Assembly: GCA_963849955.1 (NCBI GenBank)
Contig: CAWKJU010000031.1
Coordinates: 62,001 to 126,000 of the forward strand
Source: CAWFGW01 sp963849955
GTDB taxonomy: Bacteria; Bacteroidota; Bacteroidia; Cytophagales; JAAEPT01
Direction of reading: 5' to 3'
DNA: 64,000 bases
Below the pieces are notes generated by a model. It was not told where the DNA came from. It did not search any database and saw only the letters and a list, made by a program, of their open reading frames with translations. Position 1 is the first letter of the stretch; every line of letters starts with the position of its first letter. The position numbers and the translations under genes are program-made. Below are positions 36,828 to 46,016 of this stretch, in pieces.

Positions 36828-39674
36828 ATGTCTACAAAATTGAAACTCTTCTACTTATCAGCGTTGGTAAGCCTTTGTTCCAACACTTTTGCTCAAATCG
36901 ATTGTTTCTCTGAATTAAATGATGATTTTGAATTTTTTGAATATGTTGAATTCAACTTGGATAACCCATATGAAATAAGACGAGAAATCGAAAGAATCAA
37001 CAACGAAGCTAAACCTGTATATATTTCAATTGAATCCAGTTTTGATACGATTTATGTTTCAAATCCATATCCTAAAATAAATGTATTGGTTCTATCTTTA
37101 GATACAAGAAATGGAGGAAAATATAAAATAGATGGTTCAGATTATTTTTCATTCGAACCTCTCTTTTCATTTGAAAATCCTTGCAGTTATTTGAGGTTAA
37201 ATACAAATAATTCGCTAGAATATATAAATTTTGAACCTCTCTTCTTGACAGTTTACAATACTGATAGTGTGGGAGAAGGTTCATTGAGGGATGCTTTTGT
37301 TAAAATTGCGGATAGGGGTGGAGAAATTGATTTTAACATTCAAGATAATTCAAAAGACACAATTGATATCTATGCTCCATTTCCCACTGTGTCTAAAAGT
37401 ATAACAATAAGTTCTAACAATTTAAATGATTCAGTAGTCTTGAATGGGTTAAATTATAATTATAACCATAGAATTATGTCGTTTTATGAAGCAAATTCCA
37501 TTCAAATAAGAAATTTGAATTTTAAAAATTTTAATGGGGGTTATGAAATTCTTATTGATATAAACGGAAGTGAATTTGTTTCTTTCAACACGAATACTTT
37601 TGAAAACTTATACGGTAATAGCCGAGCTATTTCGATTGATAATAGTAAGAATGTTCTTATAAAAGAGAATAAGTTTTTAAATGTGAGCCATCACTCACTC
37701 TGGATAGATCAAAGTGATGTAACTCATAATGAGGGTCTGTCTGGTAGGCTGGAAATTTTAAAAAATCTTTTCCATAGTAATGATACTGTTAATGTTAAAC
37801 CAAACCATGTTATAGTAGCGAGTTATTCAAAAGAGGCGATTATTTCTGACAATTTATTATCCAACTGTTTTGGAGGTTTGTTAATAACAGAAAATGAAGA
37901 AACTTTCATTTATGGAAATCATTTTCAAATAACGAACGATAGTTATGATTGGTTATTTGCGAAAGCGATATGGATACTATCAAATCCTTCAAATGAAGGT
38001 CCAGAGAATAATTATTTAATTGGTGAAAATGAATCTGGAAAATTAATTCCTAACTCAATAGGTGGTTTTAGAACAGGTATTGCTTATGGTAATACAAATA
38101 AAAAGAATCGGTTCAAAATAATAGGTAACTATATAGGTTTTGATAAAGACATGAATCCTTTATCTATGAGGGAGTTAGGTATAGATGGAAGTGGAGAAAG
38201 TGTCATTCGAAAAAACGTGATAAATACGAATGAGTCAATAGGAATTTTTGTTAGATCGGATTTTTCTGGTATTATATCAAATAATTTTATTGGAATTTCA
38301 CAAGATAATTATTTTACTAGTAATAGAACAGGTGCGGGTATCCACGTATCCGAAAATGTATTAGCTCTCTCTGTTGATAGTAATATAATTTCAAACAATA
38401 GTACTGGTATATTAATCACTAAATATGGTAGTGTAAGCAGAGAAAATGAAATAGCTAATATAAAAATTTCTAATAATAGTATAGGGACTAGTAGTAATGG
38501 GAAAAGTACTAATCCAAATATTAATGGTATATATCTGAACCAGAGTGCAAATAGTAAAGTGGAAATAAATAATAATATTATTTCCGGTAATCTTAAATAT
38601 GGTTTGAGGCTAACTAGTACAGATATGCTAAATGAATCTAACCATCTAATCATTAAAAATAAGATAGGTTGGTCAAAGAATAATACACCTATGGGCAATG
38701 GTTCTGGTGGTATAATAGTATTGCGTTCCAACTATTCTATAGGATCAACTTATGAAAGTCGAAACTTCATTGCAAATAATAATGGGAAAGGTATTGAGAT
38801 TGATTCTGATGGCAAATGCAAAAGTTTATTTAATGAGTTTTCTAATAATAAAGAAGGTGGTATTGGCGCTTCAAGACGTAAAACTTTAAGTCCGCTTATG
38901 CCCAAGGTTATGAAAGTTACACAGAGTATGGCAACAGGGTACGCAGAACCACTAACGCTAATCCAATTGTATGAGAATGATTCTACTATTACTGTTGCTC
39001 AGCAGGGACAAAAATATTTAAATGAAACGTATGCCAATGAAGATGGTTTTTGGAGCATCAAAACCGCTATTTCTAATCCTAAGCAAATAACCGCAACTGC
39101 TACTCAAATAGATACAATAAGTGAGACCTCTTGGTTTTCAGAACTTTTTGCAGACTCCTGTAATCTTGAACTTTTTAAAAGTCTGATAGTATTAGAGGAT
39201 ACGATGTCATTGGATTGTAATCACTCTATTGAATTGTCGTTACCAGAGAATCCAGATTTATCTTATCAATATTCGTTATACAGAAATGGAGAGTTGGTTT
39301 TAAATTCTCAAGCTGAGAACACCGTAACAGCTTCCGGTAGTTACTATTTTAAAGTAATAAACCCTGACTACGCTAACTGTCATTTTCAAACAAATATTGT
39401 TGAGGTTATAGATAGTTGTGTTACTGGTTATAGTGAGTTTACCAAATTAGATGAAAGTGGTTATCCTAATCCATTTGTTGATTTTATAATAATTGAAATC
39501 GAGTCATTAGATAAGGTGAACTTATTAAACTCAAAAGGAGAACACTTAAGTTTTGAAAAAATGGCAACGGAATCTGGGGTTAAAATAAGTACTGAGGATT
39601 TGTCTTCTGGAATCTACTTTATAGAAGTAATAGAGACAAGTAATCGTACCATTAAGAAAATGATTAAGCTATAA
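36828..39674 (+). CDS. Secreted right-handed beta-helix protein with type A T9SS sorting domain
   Basis: 948 residues from ATG 36828, which begins a signal peptide (MSTKLKLFYLSALVSLCSNTFAQ); the frame opens earlier at 36795 but without an export signal. From about residue 135 (VYNTDSVGEGSLRDAFVKI) to 690 the sequence carries many parallel beta-helix turns of the N-x-I-x-x-N-x-F/I type (NVLIKENKFLNVSH, EAIISDNLLSNCFGG, SGIISNNFIGIS, NSKVEINNNIISGNLKYGL), as in NosD/pectate-lyase-like polymorphic outer-membrane proteins. An Ig-like segment follows, then a Por secretion tail (GYPNPFVDFIIIEI, LSSGIYFIEVIE). No catalytic residues of a lyase can be assigned. The stop overlaps that of the convergent EEP gene by 6 bases. 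Confidence 0.88.
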   Translation: MSTKLKLFYLSALVSLCSNTFAQIDCFSELNDDFEFFEYVEFNLDNPYEIRREIERINNEAKPVYISIESSFDTIYVSNPYPKINVLVLSLDTRNGGKYKIDGSDYFSFEPLFSFENPCSYLRLNTNNSLEYINFEPLFLTVYNTDSVGEGSLRDAFVKIADRGGEIDFNIQDNSKDTIDIYAPFPTVSKSITISSNNLNDSVVLNGLNYNYNHRIMSFYEANSIQIRNLNFKNFNGGYEILIDINGSEFVSFNTNTFENLYGNSRAISIDNSKNVLIKENKFLNVSHHSLWIDQSDVTHNEGLSGRLEILKNLFHSNDTVNVKPNHVIVASYSKEAIISDNLLSNCFGGLLITENEETFIYGNHFQITNDSYDWLFAKAIWILSNPSNEGPENNYLIGENESGKLIPNSIGGFRTGIAYGNTNKKNRFKIIGNYIGFDKDMNPLSMRELGIDGSGESVIRKNVINTNESIGIFVRSDFSGIISNNFIGISQDNYFTSNRTGAGIHVSENVLALSVDSNIISNNSTGILITKYGSVSRENEIANIKISNNSIGTSSNGKSTNPNINGIYLNQSANSKVEINNNIISGNLKYGLRLTSTDMLNESNHLIIKNKIGWSKNNTPMGNGSGGIIVLRSNYSIGSTYESRNFIANNNGKGIEIDSDGKCKSLFNEFSNNKEGGIGASRRKTLSPLMPKVMKVTQSMATGYAEPLTLIQLYENDSTITVAQQGQKYLNETYANEDGFWSIKTAISNPKQITATATQIDTISETSWFSELFADSCNLELFKSLIVLEDTMSLDCNHSIELSLPENPDLSYQYSLYRNGELVLNSQAENTVTASGSYYFKVINPDYANCHFQTNIVEVIDSCVTGYSEFTKLDESGYPNPFVDFIIIEIESLDKVNLLNSKGEHLSFEKMATESGVKISTEDLSSGIYFIEVIETSNRTIKKMIKL

Positions 39675-40832
39675 TTTCAAATCCACTAAAATCGGATTGT
39701 GGTCAGAAAGCGCTACACCATTCAGCGTAGGCTTTTCGATGACTATATTATTGACTGGAGTTCCATTTTTTCCTGCCATCCAATCGACTCGTAAGGGAAC
39801 ACAACAGTTCCAAGGTTTTAATCTTCTTTTTAATTCATTTTGAACAAATTTTGGAAGGTGATTTTTGGTCTTCTCATTTGTCAACATATCGTTAAGGTCA
39901 TAATAGATAGTTCCTTTAGAGATATCGGAATAGGAGTTATAATCAAAGCCTCGATTCTTTAGCATATCAAAAAGTGGCTTTTCAAATTTTTTATCAGGGG
40001 TCATGTAATGATCTACAGATCTTTTGAAGCCTATGGTTACCAACTTATAGAGAACTTGCCTGAGTAATAAAGGCATGCTTTTCAAATTAAAAGTGGATGT
40101 ATTCCAATCCCCACCAACAAGGTGCGTATCCGCTTCTGGTAGTTTGTTAATGATCGCTTCTAGTTGGTCAGCCCGTTGCTGAGCAGAAGAGCTTAAATCG
40201 ATATGTATCGCACCAAGAGCAATGGTTTTGTCACCAAGAGCTACTTTAGCGGTTATACCTGCTTTACAGCCTAGACGTTTTTCAGAGCTATGGAAGACTT
40301 CCTTCACAGGAGGTACTGGTACATGATGGGCTTCAAGAATTTTATACTTAGAAAGAATAGAGGTGCCATGTAAAGCTAACGTGTTTTTTTCATTATGATT
40401 GGTCTCACCTTGCGCACCTTTACCAAGCACCATATATGAGGGCACAAAACAATAATTCATCCCAAGCGCTTCTGCTAGTTCTTTAGCAATATTTTTGTTT
40501 CCACTTCGCCCCATGCCATTGTCGGTCTCAATGGCTAAAAAAATATCAGTTTGTGAAAGTATTTCTGAATTCTTAATAAAGGCAATGGTTTCGTCTAACT
40601 TTTTACCTCGTTCGATGTTCCAAGTAAGTATTCTAATAACTTCTTTTGCTATTGTGGACTTACTGATTGTATTATCCCACTCAATGCCATTTAATACGGA
40701 TTCTATCTCTTGTTGATGTTGGTTAAAAATAGCTGATTTTAAAAAAGTGGTTTTCTTTTTTATTTTTTTTATCGCTGGAAAAATTGTTTCAAGACGATGT
40801 GTGAGGAGATGCTTGTTTTCTTGTAAAATCAC
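39669..40832 (-). CDS. Endonuclease/exonuclease/phosphatase (EEP) superfamily protein
   Basis: About 387 residues. The EEP fold begins IRILTWNIERGKKLDETIAF, followed by IFLAIETDNG (metal-binding glutamate), GAIHIDLSSSAQQRADQL, VGGDWNTSTFN and the closing ALSDHNPILVDL with the catalytic DH pair. Members hydrolyse phosphodiester bonds in nucleic acids, phospholipids or phosphoinositides; the substrate here is unknown. No in-frame ATG lies before the catalytic domain: the frame is open to a TTG at 40883, but that codon sits within the cysN terminator, so I take the GTG ending at 40832 (a TTG at 40841 is an alternative). The start is uncertain; the fold is clear. Confidence 0.8.
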   Translation of the reverse strand: MILQENKHLLTHRLETIFPAIKKIKKKTTFLKSAIFNQHQQEIESVLNGIEWDNTISKSTIAKEVIRILTWNIERGKKLDETIAFIKNSEILSQTDIFLAIETDNGMGRSGNKNIAKELAEALGMNYCFVPSYMVLGKGAQGETNHNEKNTLALHGTSILSKYKILEAHHVPVPPVKEVFHSSEKRLGCKAGITAKVALGDKTIALGAIHIDLSSSAQQRADQLEAIINKLPEADTHLVGGDWNTSTFNLKSMPLLLRQVLYKLVTIGFKRSVDHYMTPDKKFEKPLFDMLKNRGFDYNSYSDISKGTIYYDLNDMLTNEKTKNHLPKFVQNELKRRLKPWNCCVPLRVDWMAGKNGTPVNNIVIEKPTLNGVALSDHNPILVDLKL

Positions 40833-40861
40833 AATGTACAATTTTGGAAAAATCTTGACAT

Positions 40862-40905
40862 AAAAAAAGCTGCTTTCAAACAATTTTATGTTGAAAAAGC
40901 AGCTT
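40862..40905 (-). terminator. Terminator of the cys operon
   Basis: 10-bp stem, AAGCTGCTTT (40867-40876) with AAAGCAGCTT (40896-40905), extended by CAA/TTG; on the minus strand it is followed by seven T. It lies 22 bases past the cysN stop. Confidence 0.85.
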
Positions 40906-40926
40906 CATTAATAGTTAAGGTATGAT

Positions 40927-42195
40927 TTATACAATCATACCAGCACCAACAGTTTCGTTGGAAAATTCGTCAATCAAGATAACTGCACCTGTATTTCTGT
41001 TTTTTCTATACGAATCAACAAATAGTGGTTTAGCAGTTTTTAAAGTAATTCTACCTATATCATTCATAGACAGCTCCTTCAAATCTTCATCCTTAGTCAT
41101 CGTGTTAATGTCCATTCTGTATCGAACATCTTTTATAATACACTTTGCTTCGTTGGTAGTGTGTCTGATCAAATACTTAGAACCAGTAACGGCTTTTTTC
41201 TTGTTCAACCAACAAACCATAATTTCAATTTCTTGGGTGGCGGTTGGTTTGTTTCCTGGCTTAGCCAACATATCACCTCTACTAATGTCTATTTCGTCTT
41301 CCAGTGTAATACTTACAGATAATGGAGCAAAAGCCTCATCGAGTTCACCAGAAGGGCCTTGAATGGACTTAATTTTTGAAGTGAATCCAGAAGGTAATAC
41401 TTCTATTTCTTCTCCTTTTCTGAAGACACCACCTTCAATCATTCCTGCAAAACCTCTGTAGTCATGAAATTTATCTGATTGAGGGCGAATAACCCATTGC
41501 ACAGGGAATCGAGGGTCAATCAAGTTTCTGTCAGCACTGATTTGAACATTTTCGAGTGTCCAAAGTAAAGAAGGGCCGTCATACCAATCCATTTTAGTTG
41601 ATTTATCCACTAAATTATCACCATACAAGGCTGAAATTGGAATAAATCGGATGTCAGGAATATCGAGTTTAGGAGCTAAATCATTATAGTCGGCTTTTAT
41701 TTTTTCAAAGGTTTCTTGACTATAATCCATTAAGTCCATTTTGTTGATACAAACAACTACATGCTTTATTTGTAGTAAAGACGCAATGAATGAGTGACGA
41801 ATCGTTTGCTCAATTACTCCTTTTCGAGCATCAATTAAGATAATTGCTAAATTAGCCGTGGAAGCTCCTGTCACCATGTTTCGGGTGTATTGGATGTGAC
41901 CTGGTGTATCGGCAATGATAAATTTACGTTTAGGCGTTGCAAAATACCGGTAAGCAACATCAATAGTAATGCCTTGTTCGCGCTCTGCCTTTAAACCATC
42001 AGTTAACAAAGCCAAGTTCACATGCTCGTCACCTCTTCGGTTACTTGATTCCTCAATTGCATCTAACTGATCTTGAAAAATTGATTTTGTATCATACATC
42101 AATCGGCCAATCAATGTACTTTTTCCATCATCAACACTTCCTGCAGTTGTGAACCGCAGAAGGTCCATGTCTAAATATCCGTTTGTAGAACTCAT
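40927..42195 (-). CDS. cysN: Sulfate adenylyltransferase subunit 1 (GTPase)
   Basis: 422 residues. EF-Tu-like GTPase that drives synthesis of adenosine 5'-phosphosulfate (APS) by CysD. G1 GSVDDGKSTLIGRLMYD at about residues 17-33, G3 DTPGHIQYTRNM, G4 NKMD, then two beta-barrel domains with RGFAGMIEGG and ending in DEFSNETVGAGMI. It is a stand-alone CysN without fused CysC; the kinase is a separate gene upstream. A four-helix-bundle gene separates it from cysD, an unusual interruption of a normally tight cysDN pair. Confidence 0.97.
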   Translation of the reverse strand: MSSTNGYLDMDLLRFTTAGSVDDGKSTLIGRLMYDTKSIFQDQLDAIEESSNRRGDEHVNLALLTDGLKAEREQGITIDVAYRYFATPKRKFIIADTPGHIQYTRNMVTGASTANLAIILIDARKGVIEQTIRHSFIASLLQIKHVVVCINKMDLMDYSQETFEKIKADYNDLAPKLDIPDIRFIPISALYGDNLVDKSTKMDWYDGPSLLWTLENVQISADRNLIDPRFPVQWVIRPQSDKFHDYRGFAGMIEGGVFRKGEEIEVLPSGFTSKIKSIQGPSGELDEAFAPLSVSITLEDEIDISRGDMLAKPGNKPTATQEIEIMVCWLNKKKAVTGSKYLIRHTTNEAKCIIKDVRYRMDINTMTKDEDLKELSMNDIGRITLKTAKPLFVDSYRKNRNTGAVILIDEFSNETVGAGMIV

Positions 42196-42200
42196 GTTTT

Positions 42201-42233
42201 AAAGTGTGAAAGTTGAAAGTGTGAAAGTTGAAA
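42201..42233. repeat. Direct 15-mer repeat upstream of cysN
   Basis: AAAGTGTGAAAGTTG occurs twice in tandem (42201-42230), followed by AAA. The inner edge GAAAGTTGAAATTTG (42223-42237) is an inverted copy, 14 of 15 matching, of the sequence at 42599-42613 on the other side of the four-helix-bundle gene. Confidence 0.85.
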
Positions 42234-42242
42234 TTTGTTTTT

Positions 42243-42608
42243 TCAGTAATTCCTAAATTTTTTTGAAATCGAGGTGAAAATTGATACTAACTCATCAGCT
42301 TCTTTTCTCAACGTGTTTCCAATATTTATTTCTATAAGGTTAAGCTCCAGTAAGAATTCTAACCAAAAAGCAGACTCATCGGCTTCTTCAATTACAACTC
42401 CAATTTTAGCTATATATTCTTTTTTGCTTCTAGCCTTAAATGATGCTCTAGTGTTTGCTGCAACAGATGATGCAGAACGTAAAAGTTGATTTTTGATTAC
42501 TCTAGTTTGCGAGTTGTCTTTTATAGTATCAGAAACTTTAAAGATTTCAATAGCGAATTTTTTCGTTCTTGAATTTAATCCCCCGCTTATTTCGCTTTCA
42601 GATTTCAA
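42243..42608 (-). CDS. Four helix bundle protein (23S rRNA intervening-sequence/S23 family)
   Basis: About 121 residues, all-helical: FAIEIFKVSDTIKDN, the family motif VIKNQLLRSASSVAANTRASFKARSKKEYIAKI-like segment, then EEADESAFWLEFLLELNLI and a C-terminal helix with LVSIFTSISKKFR. The family was named from proteins encoded in 23S rRNA intervening sequences and is related in fold to bAvd of diversity-generating retroelements; molecular function is unknown. No in-frame ATG precedes the conserved helix; the likely start is TTG at 42608, which lies inside a tandem 14-mer repeat. It lies between cysD and cysN in the same direction, bounded by inverted 15-mers, and so looks like an insertion into the operon. 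Confidence 0.88.
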   Translation of the reverse strand: MKSESEISGGLNSRTKKFAIEIFKVSDTIKDNSQTRVIKNQLLRSASSVAANTRASFKARSKKEYIAKIGVVIEEADESAFWLEFLLELNLIEINIGNTLRKEADELVSIFTSISKKFRNY

Positions 42609-42622
42609 CTTTCAGATTTCAA
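42595..42622. repeat. Direct 14-mer repeat downstream of cysD
   Basis: CTTTCAGATTTCAA occurs twice in perfect tandem (42595-42608 and 42609-42622), ending 4 bases before the cysD stop codon. It contains the inverted partner of the 15-mer at 42223-42237. Confidence 0.85.
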
Positions 42623-42626
42623 ACTT

Positions 42627-43529
42627 CTAGAAGTATCCTTGTTTCTTTCTGTCTTCCATTGCAGCTTCTGATCGTTTGTCATCAGCTCTGTTACCGCGTT
42701 CAGTTTGGCGCGCTGCAGCAACTTCTTCGATAATTTTATCTAAGTCATCAGCTTCCGATTCAACAGCACCAGTAATAGTCATACAGCCCAATGTTCTGTA
42801 TCGGATAGTTTTCTCTTCGTATTTTTCACCTTCAAGTAATGTGTTATAAGGAGATTCAGAAATCCAAACCCCATTTCTTTTTACTACACTTCTTTTGTGG
42901 GAGAAATATATGCTTGGGAGGGCAACATTGTCCAATTTAATGTATTGCCATACATCCATTTCGGTCCAGTTGCTGATTGGAAATATTCTAAATGATTCAC
43001 CGACAGCTTTTCGACCATTATATAGGTGCCATAATTCAGGACGCTGATTTTTAGGATCCCATTGCCCAAAATCATCTCTATGGGAGAAAAAGCGTTCTTT
43101 TGCACGTGCTTTTTCCTCGTCTCTGCGTCCACCACCAAAGGCAGCATCGTATTGTCCTTCTTCCAATTTCTCTAAAAGAGTGATAGATTGTAGGGTGTTA
43201 CGACTAGGGTTTAAGCCTTTTTCTTCTTGGGCTGTGCCTCTATCAATCGAGTCTTGTACTAAACCAACATCCAGTTTTACACCATAACGTTCTGCCAAAC
43301 TATCTCGAAAAGCTAAAGCTTCAGGAAAATTGTGGCCAGTGTCAATATGTAACAATGGGAAAGGGACTTTAGCGGGGTAAAAAGCTTTATGAGCTAAGTG
43401 CACCATTAAGATAGAATCTTTTCCTCCTGAAAATAAAATAACAGGTTTTTCAAATTGAGCTGCTACTTCACGGAATACGTGAATGGCTTCCGACTCTAGT
43501 TGTTTTAAGTGTGTAAGATTGTACGACAT
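42627..43529 (-). CDS. cysD: Sulfate adenylyltransferase subunit 2
   Basis: 300 residues. ATP-pyrophosphatase-fold subunit that forms APS from ATP and sulfate with CysN. Motifs: LFSGGKDSILMVHLA (PP-loop, about residues 31-45), FPLLHIDTGHNFPEAL, GGRRDEEKARAKERFFS and WTEMDVWQYI. The ATG ending at 43529 (MSYNLTHLKQLESEAIHVFREV) aligns with the usual CysD start; an upstream TTG overlapping cysC is unlikely. One base separates it from the cysC stop. Confidence 0.97.
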   Translation of the reverse strand: MSYNLTHLKQLESEAIHVFREVAAQFEKPVILFSGGKDSILMVHLAHKAFYPAKVPFPLLHIDTGHNFPEALAFRDSLAERYGVKLDVGLVQDSIDRGTAQEEKGLNPSRNTLQSITLLEKLEEGQYDAAFGGGRRDEEKARAKERFFSHRDDFGQWDPKNQRPELWHLYNGRKAVGESFRIFPISNWTEMDVWQYIKLDNVALPSIYFSHKRSVVKRNGVWISESPYNTLLEGEKYEEKTIRYRTLGCMTITGAVESEADDLDKIIEEVAAARQTERGNRADDKRSEAAMEDRKKQGYF

Positions 43530-43530
43530 A

Positions 43531-44145
43531 TCAACCTTTATATTCAATTAGTGGTAAAATATAATCCAACACTTGCTGTGCGGAATCTTCAATTGTATTT
43601 CCCTTAGTTTCAACAATTACGTCTGAGTGTTTAGGTGTCTCAAAAGGAGCATCTAAACCAGTGAAGTTTTTAATTTCGCCTGCGCGAGCTTTTTTGTACA
43701 GTCCTTTTACGTCCCGCTTTTCGCACTCCTCAAATGGCGTATTGATGTAAACTTCGATTAAGTTTTCTTTTCCAATAATATTTCGAGCGATAGCTCTAAT
43801 ATCTTCCGTTGGGCTCACAAAGCAGTTCAAAGAAATGACGCCACAGTTAACAAATAACTTAGAGACTTCAGAAATTCTGCGTATGTTTTCGATACGATCC
43901 GCTTCGCTAAAGCCTAAATTATTATTGATGCCAGTTCGAATGTTGTCACCATCCAGAATCTGAGTAAGGTACCCTTTTTTATTCAATACCTGTTCTATAG
44001 CTATGGCAATAGTTGTCTTTCCTGAGCCAGAAAGCCCTGTCATCCATATAACTTTACCAGTTTGATTAAGTAATTTTTCTTTTGCATCGCGCTGTAAAAT
44101 GCGATCAAAGACTGGATGAATATGTTCTGAAACCTTGTTTCCCAT
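43531..44145 (-). CDS. cysC: Adenylylsulfate kinase
   Basis: 204 residues. Phosphorylates APS to 3'-phosphoadenylylsulfate (PAPS). P-loop GLSGSGKTTIAIAIE at about residues 35-49, DGDNIRTGINNNLGFSEADRIENIRR and the NCFVSPTEDIRAIAR segment are typical. First gene of the cysC-cysD-(four-helix)-cysN operon. On its own strand TAACTTTG lies 10 bases before the ATG, a plausible -7 element. It is divergent from the SLC13-type transporter gene with 101 bases between. Confidence 0.96.
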   Translation of the reverse strand: MGNKVSEHIHPVFDRILQRDAKEKLLNQTGKVIWMTGLSGSGKTTIAIAIEQVLNKKGYLTQILDGDNIRTGINNNLGFSEADRIENIRRISEVSKLFVNCGVISLNCFVSPTEDIRAIARNIIGKENLIEVYINTPFEECEKRDVKGLYKKARAGEIKNFTGLDAPFETPKHSDVIVETKGNTIEDSAQQVLDYILPLIEYKG

Positions 44146-44246
44146 AATGAAGCCGCAAAGTTACAAATTTTACTGCACTATTAAAGGTTTTGATAATTTT
44201 CCGCTTTGATTTAAAAAATGAGATATTCGCATCTTAATATCTGCAT

Positions 44247-46013
44247 ATGACCTGGGAAATATCCGTAGTTATAGGATTAATTATTTTTTTAATTGTGGCC
44301 TTGTTTAAAGAACTTGCTCGACCTTCCTTAGTGTTGTTTATGGTGGTGACGGCTTTAGTTTTTTCACAAATAATATCTCCTGAAGAAGCATTAGATGGAT
44401 TCGCTAACAAACAGCTAGCGGTAATCGTGTTGTTATTAATTATTGGTGACATTCTAAAAAAGTCAACCATTATTGATTCTGCTTTTGGTAAAATAATGGC
44501 AACTAATGACTCAAAAAGAACTTTTTTATACAAAATGACCTCAAGTATGGGGCTGTTGTCAGCATTTTTCAACAACACGCCATTGGTTGCTCTGGGTATC
44601 CCATATGTGTTGCGTTGGTCAAAAGAAAAAAAACTATCTGCTTCTAAATTTTTAATCCCCTTGTCTTACGCGACAATTTTTGGTGGTTGTGTAACTCTAA
44701 TTGGTACTTCCACAAACCTTGTGGTAAACGGGTTAGCGATAGAGCAGGGTGAACAGAGTCTAGGAATTTTTGATTTCAGTCCTGTAGGAGGCGTAATGTT
44801 GGTTTTAGGCACATTGTATCTGGTTTTTATAGCCCCCAAACTATTACCAGAGTCAAAAGATAAGCTGGATGAGTTAGTCGAAAATTCCCGACAATATTTT
44901 GTGGAGACAGTAGTGGAAATACAATCACCTATTATTGGTAAATCTGTTGCTGATGCTGGGTTAAGAAACTTAGATGATTTATTTCTTATTGAAATCATTC
45001 GCGGTGACGAAAGTATTCGACCAGTATCATCACAGGAAATTTTGCAAGAAAATGACCTGTTGTTTTTTGCTGGCGGATTAGAAAAAATTACTGAATTAAC
45101 GAAATCAAACCTTGGCTTGTCTCTTCCAAAAGAAGCAGGATTAGAAGAAATAGATAAAAAAGATATTGTTGAAGTAGTACTTTCCCATAACTCGAAATTA
45201 GCGGGTAGAGCCATTAAAGAAACGGATTTTAGAGGTAAATACGATGGGGCAATTCTGGCTGTGCATAGAAATGGTGAACGCATTTGGGGGCAGCTTGGGC
45301 AACAAGTTTTAAAACCTGGTGATATATTAGTAGTTATAGCTGGTAAAGACTTTATTAAACGAATGGAAGGTAACCCCAATTTTTATGTGCTTTCTCGCAT
45401 CCAACAAGAAAAGGAGGTCAGCTTTAAACGAATTACCACGCTGTTGGTCGGTATGTTTGGGGCAATCGTATTAGCTTCAACAGGACTTGTTGATTTATTC
45501 ACTTGTTTGCTTTGCCTCGTTGCAGCAGCTATAGCATTAAAAGTAGCAAAGTCGCGAGAAATATTTAATAGTATTGATTTCGATTTAATTGTCATTATCG
45601 CTTTGGGGATTTCATTAGGCAAAGCCATGATAAATACAGGCACAGATAAACTGATTGCCGATGTTATACTCCTGCTGGGAACTAATATTGGTATTGCTGG
45701 AATTCTTTCGGTACTCTTTATAGTTACCTCTTTAATGAGTTCTTTAATTACTACTAAAGCAGCAGTAGCGGTGACTTTGCCTGTTTCATTACAGCTGGGA
45801 CACCTTATGGGCTTGCCGATTGAACCATTTATCTTGGTGATTGCTTTTGCAGGAGCAGCAAACTTTATGACCCCAATTGGCTATCAAACTAACTTGATGG
45901 TATATGGGCGTGGAGGCTATAGATTTACAGATTTTTTTAGAGTGGGTTGGCCCATTACAATCGTGTATTGGTTGGTGACAGTAGGAGTATTGATATTTAC
46001 ATATAATTTATAA
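44247..46013 (+). CDS. SLC13/DASS-type anion transporter with two RCK_C (TrkA-C) domains
   Basis: 588 residues. About five N-terminal membrane helices (ISVVIGLIIFLIVALFKELA; IISPEEALDGFANKQLAVIVLLLIIGDIL) with the family motif FFNNTPLVALGIPYV and the re-entrant GTSTNLVVNGL; two RCK_C domains (about 215-290 and 300-385) in a cytoplasmic loop; then the second half with GISLGKAMINTG, SLITTKAAVAVTLP and NFMTPIGYQTNLMVYG. Such proteins import sulfate or dicarboxylates. Divergence from cysC and the 3-base gap to cysQ point to sulfate as substrate; this is inference. Confidence 0.93.
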   Translation: MTWEISVVIGLIIFLIVALFKELARPSLVLFMVVTALVFSQIISPEEALDGFANKQLAVIVLLLIIGDILKKSTIIDSAFGKIMATNDSKRTFLYKMTSSMGLLSAFFNNTPLVALGIPYVLRWSKEKKLSASKFLIPLSYATIFGGCVTLIGTSTNLVVNGLAIEQGEQSLGIFDFSPVGGVMLVLGTLYLVFIAPKLLPESKDKLDELVENSRQYFVETVVEIQSPIIGKSVADAGLRNLDDLFLIEIIRGDESIRPVSSQEILQENDLLFFAGGLEKITELTKSNLGLSLPKEAGLEEIDKKDIVEVVLSHNSKLAGRAIKETDFRGKYDGAILAVHRNGERIWGQLGQQVLKPGDILVVIAGKDFIKRMEGNPNFYVLSRIQQEKEVSFKRITTLLVGMFGAIVLASTGLVDLFTCLLCLVAAAIALKVAKSREIFNSIDFDLIVIIALGISLGKAMINTGTDKLIADVILLLGTNIGIAGILSVLFIVTSLMSSLITTKAAVAVTLPVSLQLGHLMGLPIEPFILVIAFAGAANFMTPIGYQTNLMVYGRGGYRFTDFFRVGWPITIVYWLVTVGVLIFTYNL

Positions 46014-46016
46014 ATA

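Noticed and set aside
42243..42608. Intervening sequence within a 23S rRNA gene
   Set aside because: The family name comes from that setting, but here the gene lies between cysD and cysN and no rRNA sequence is present.
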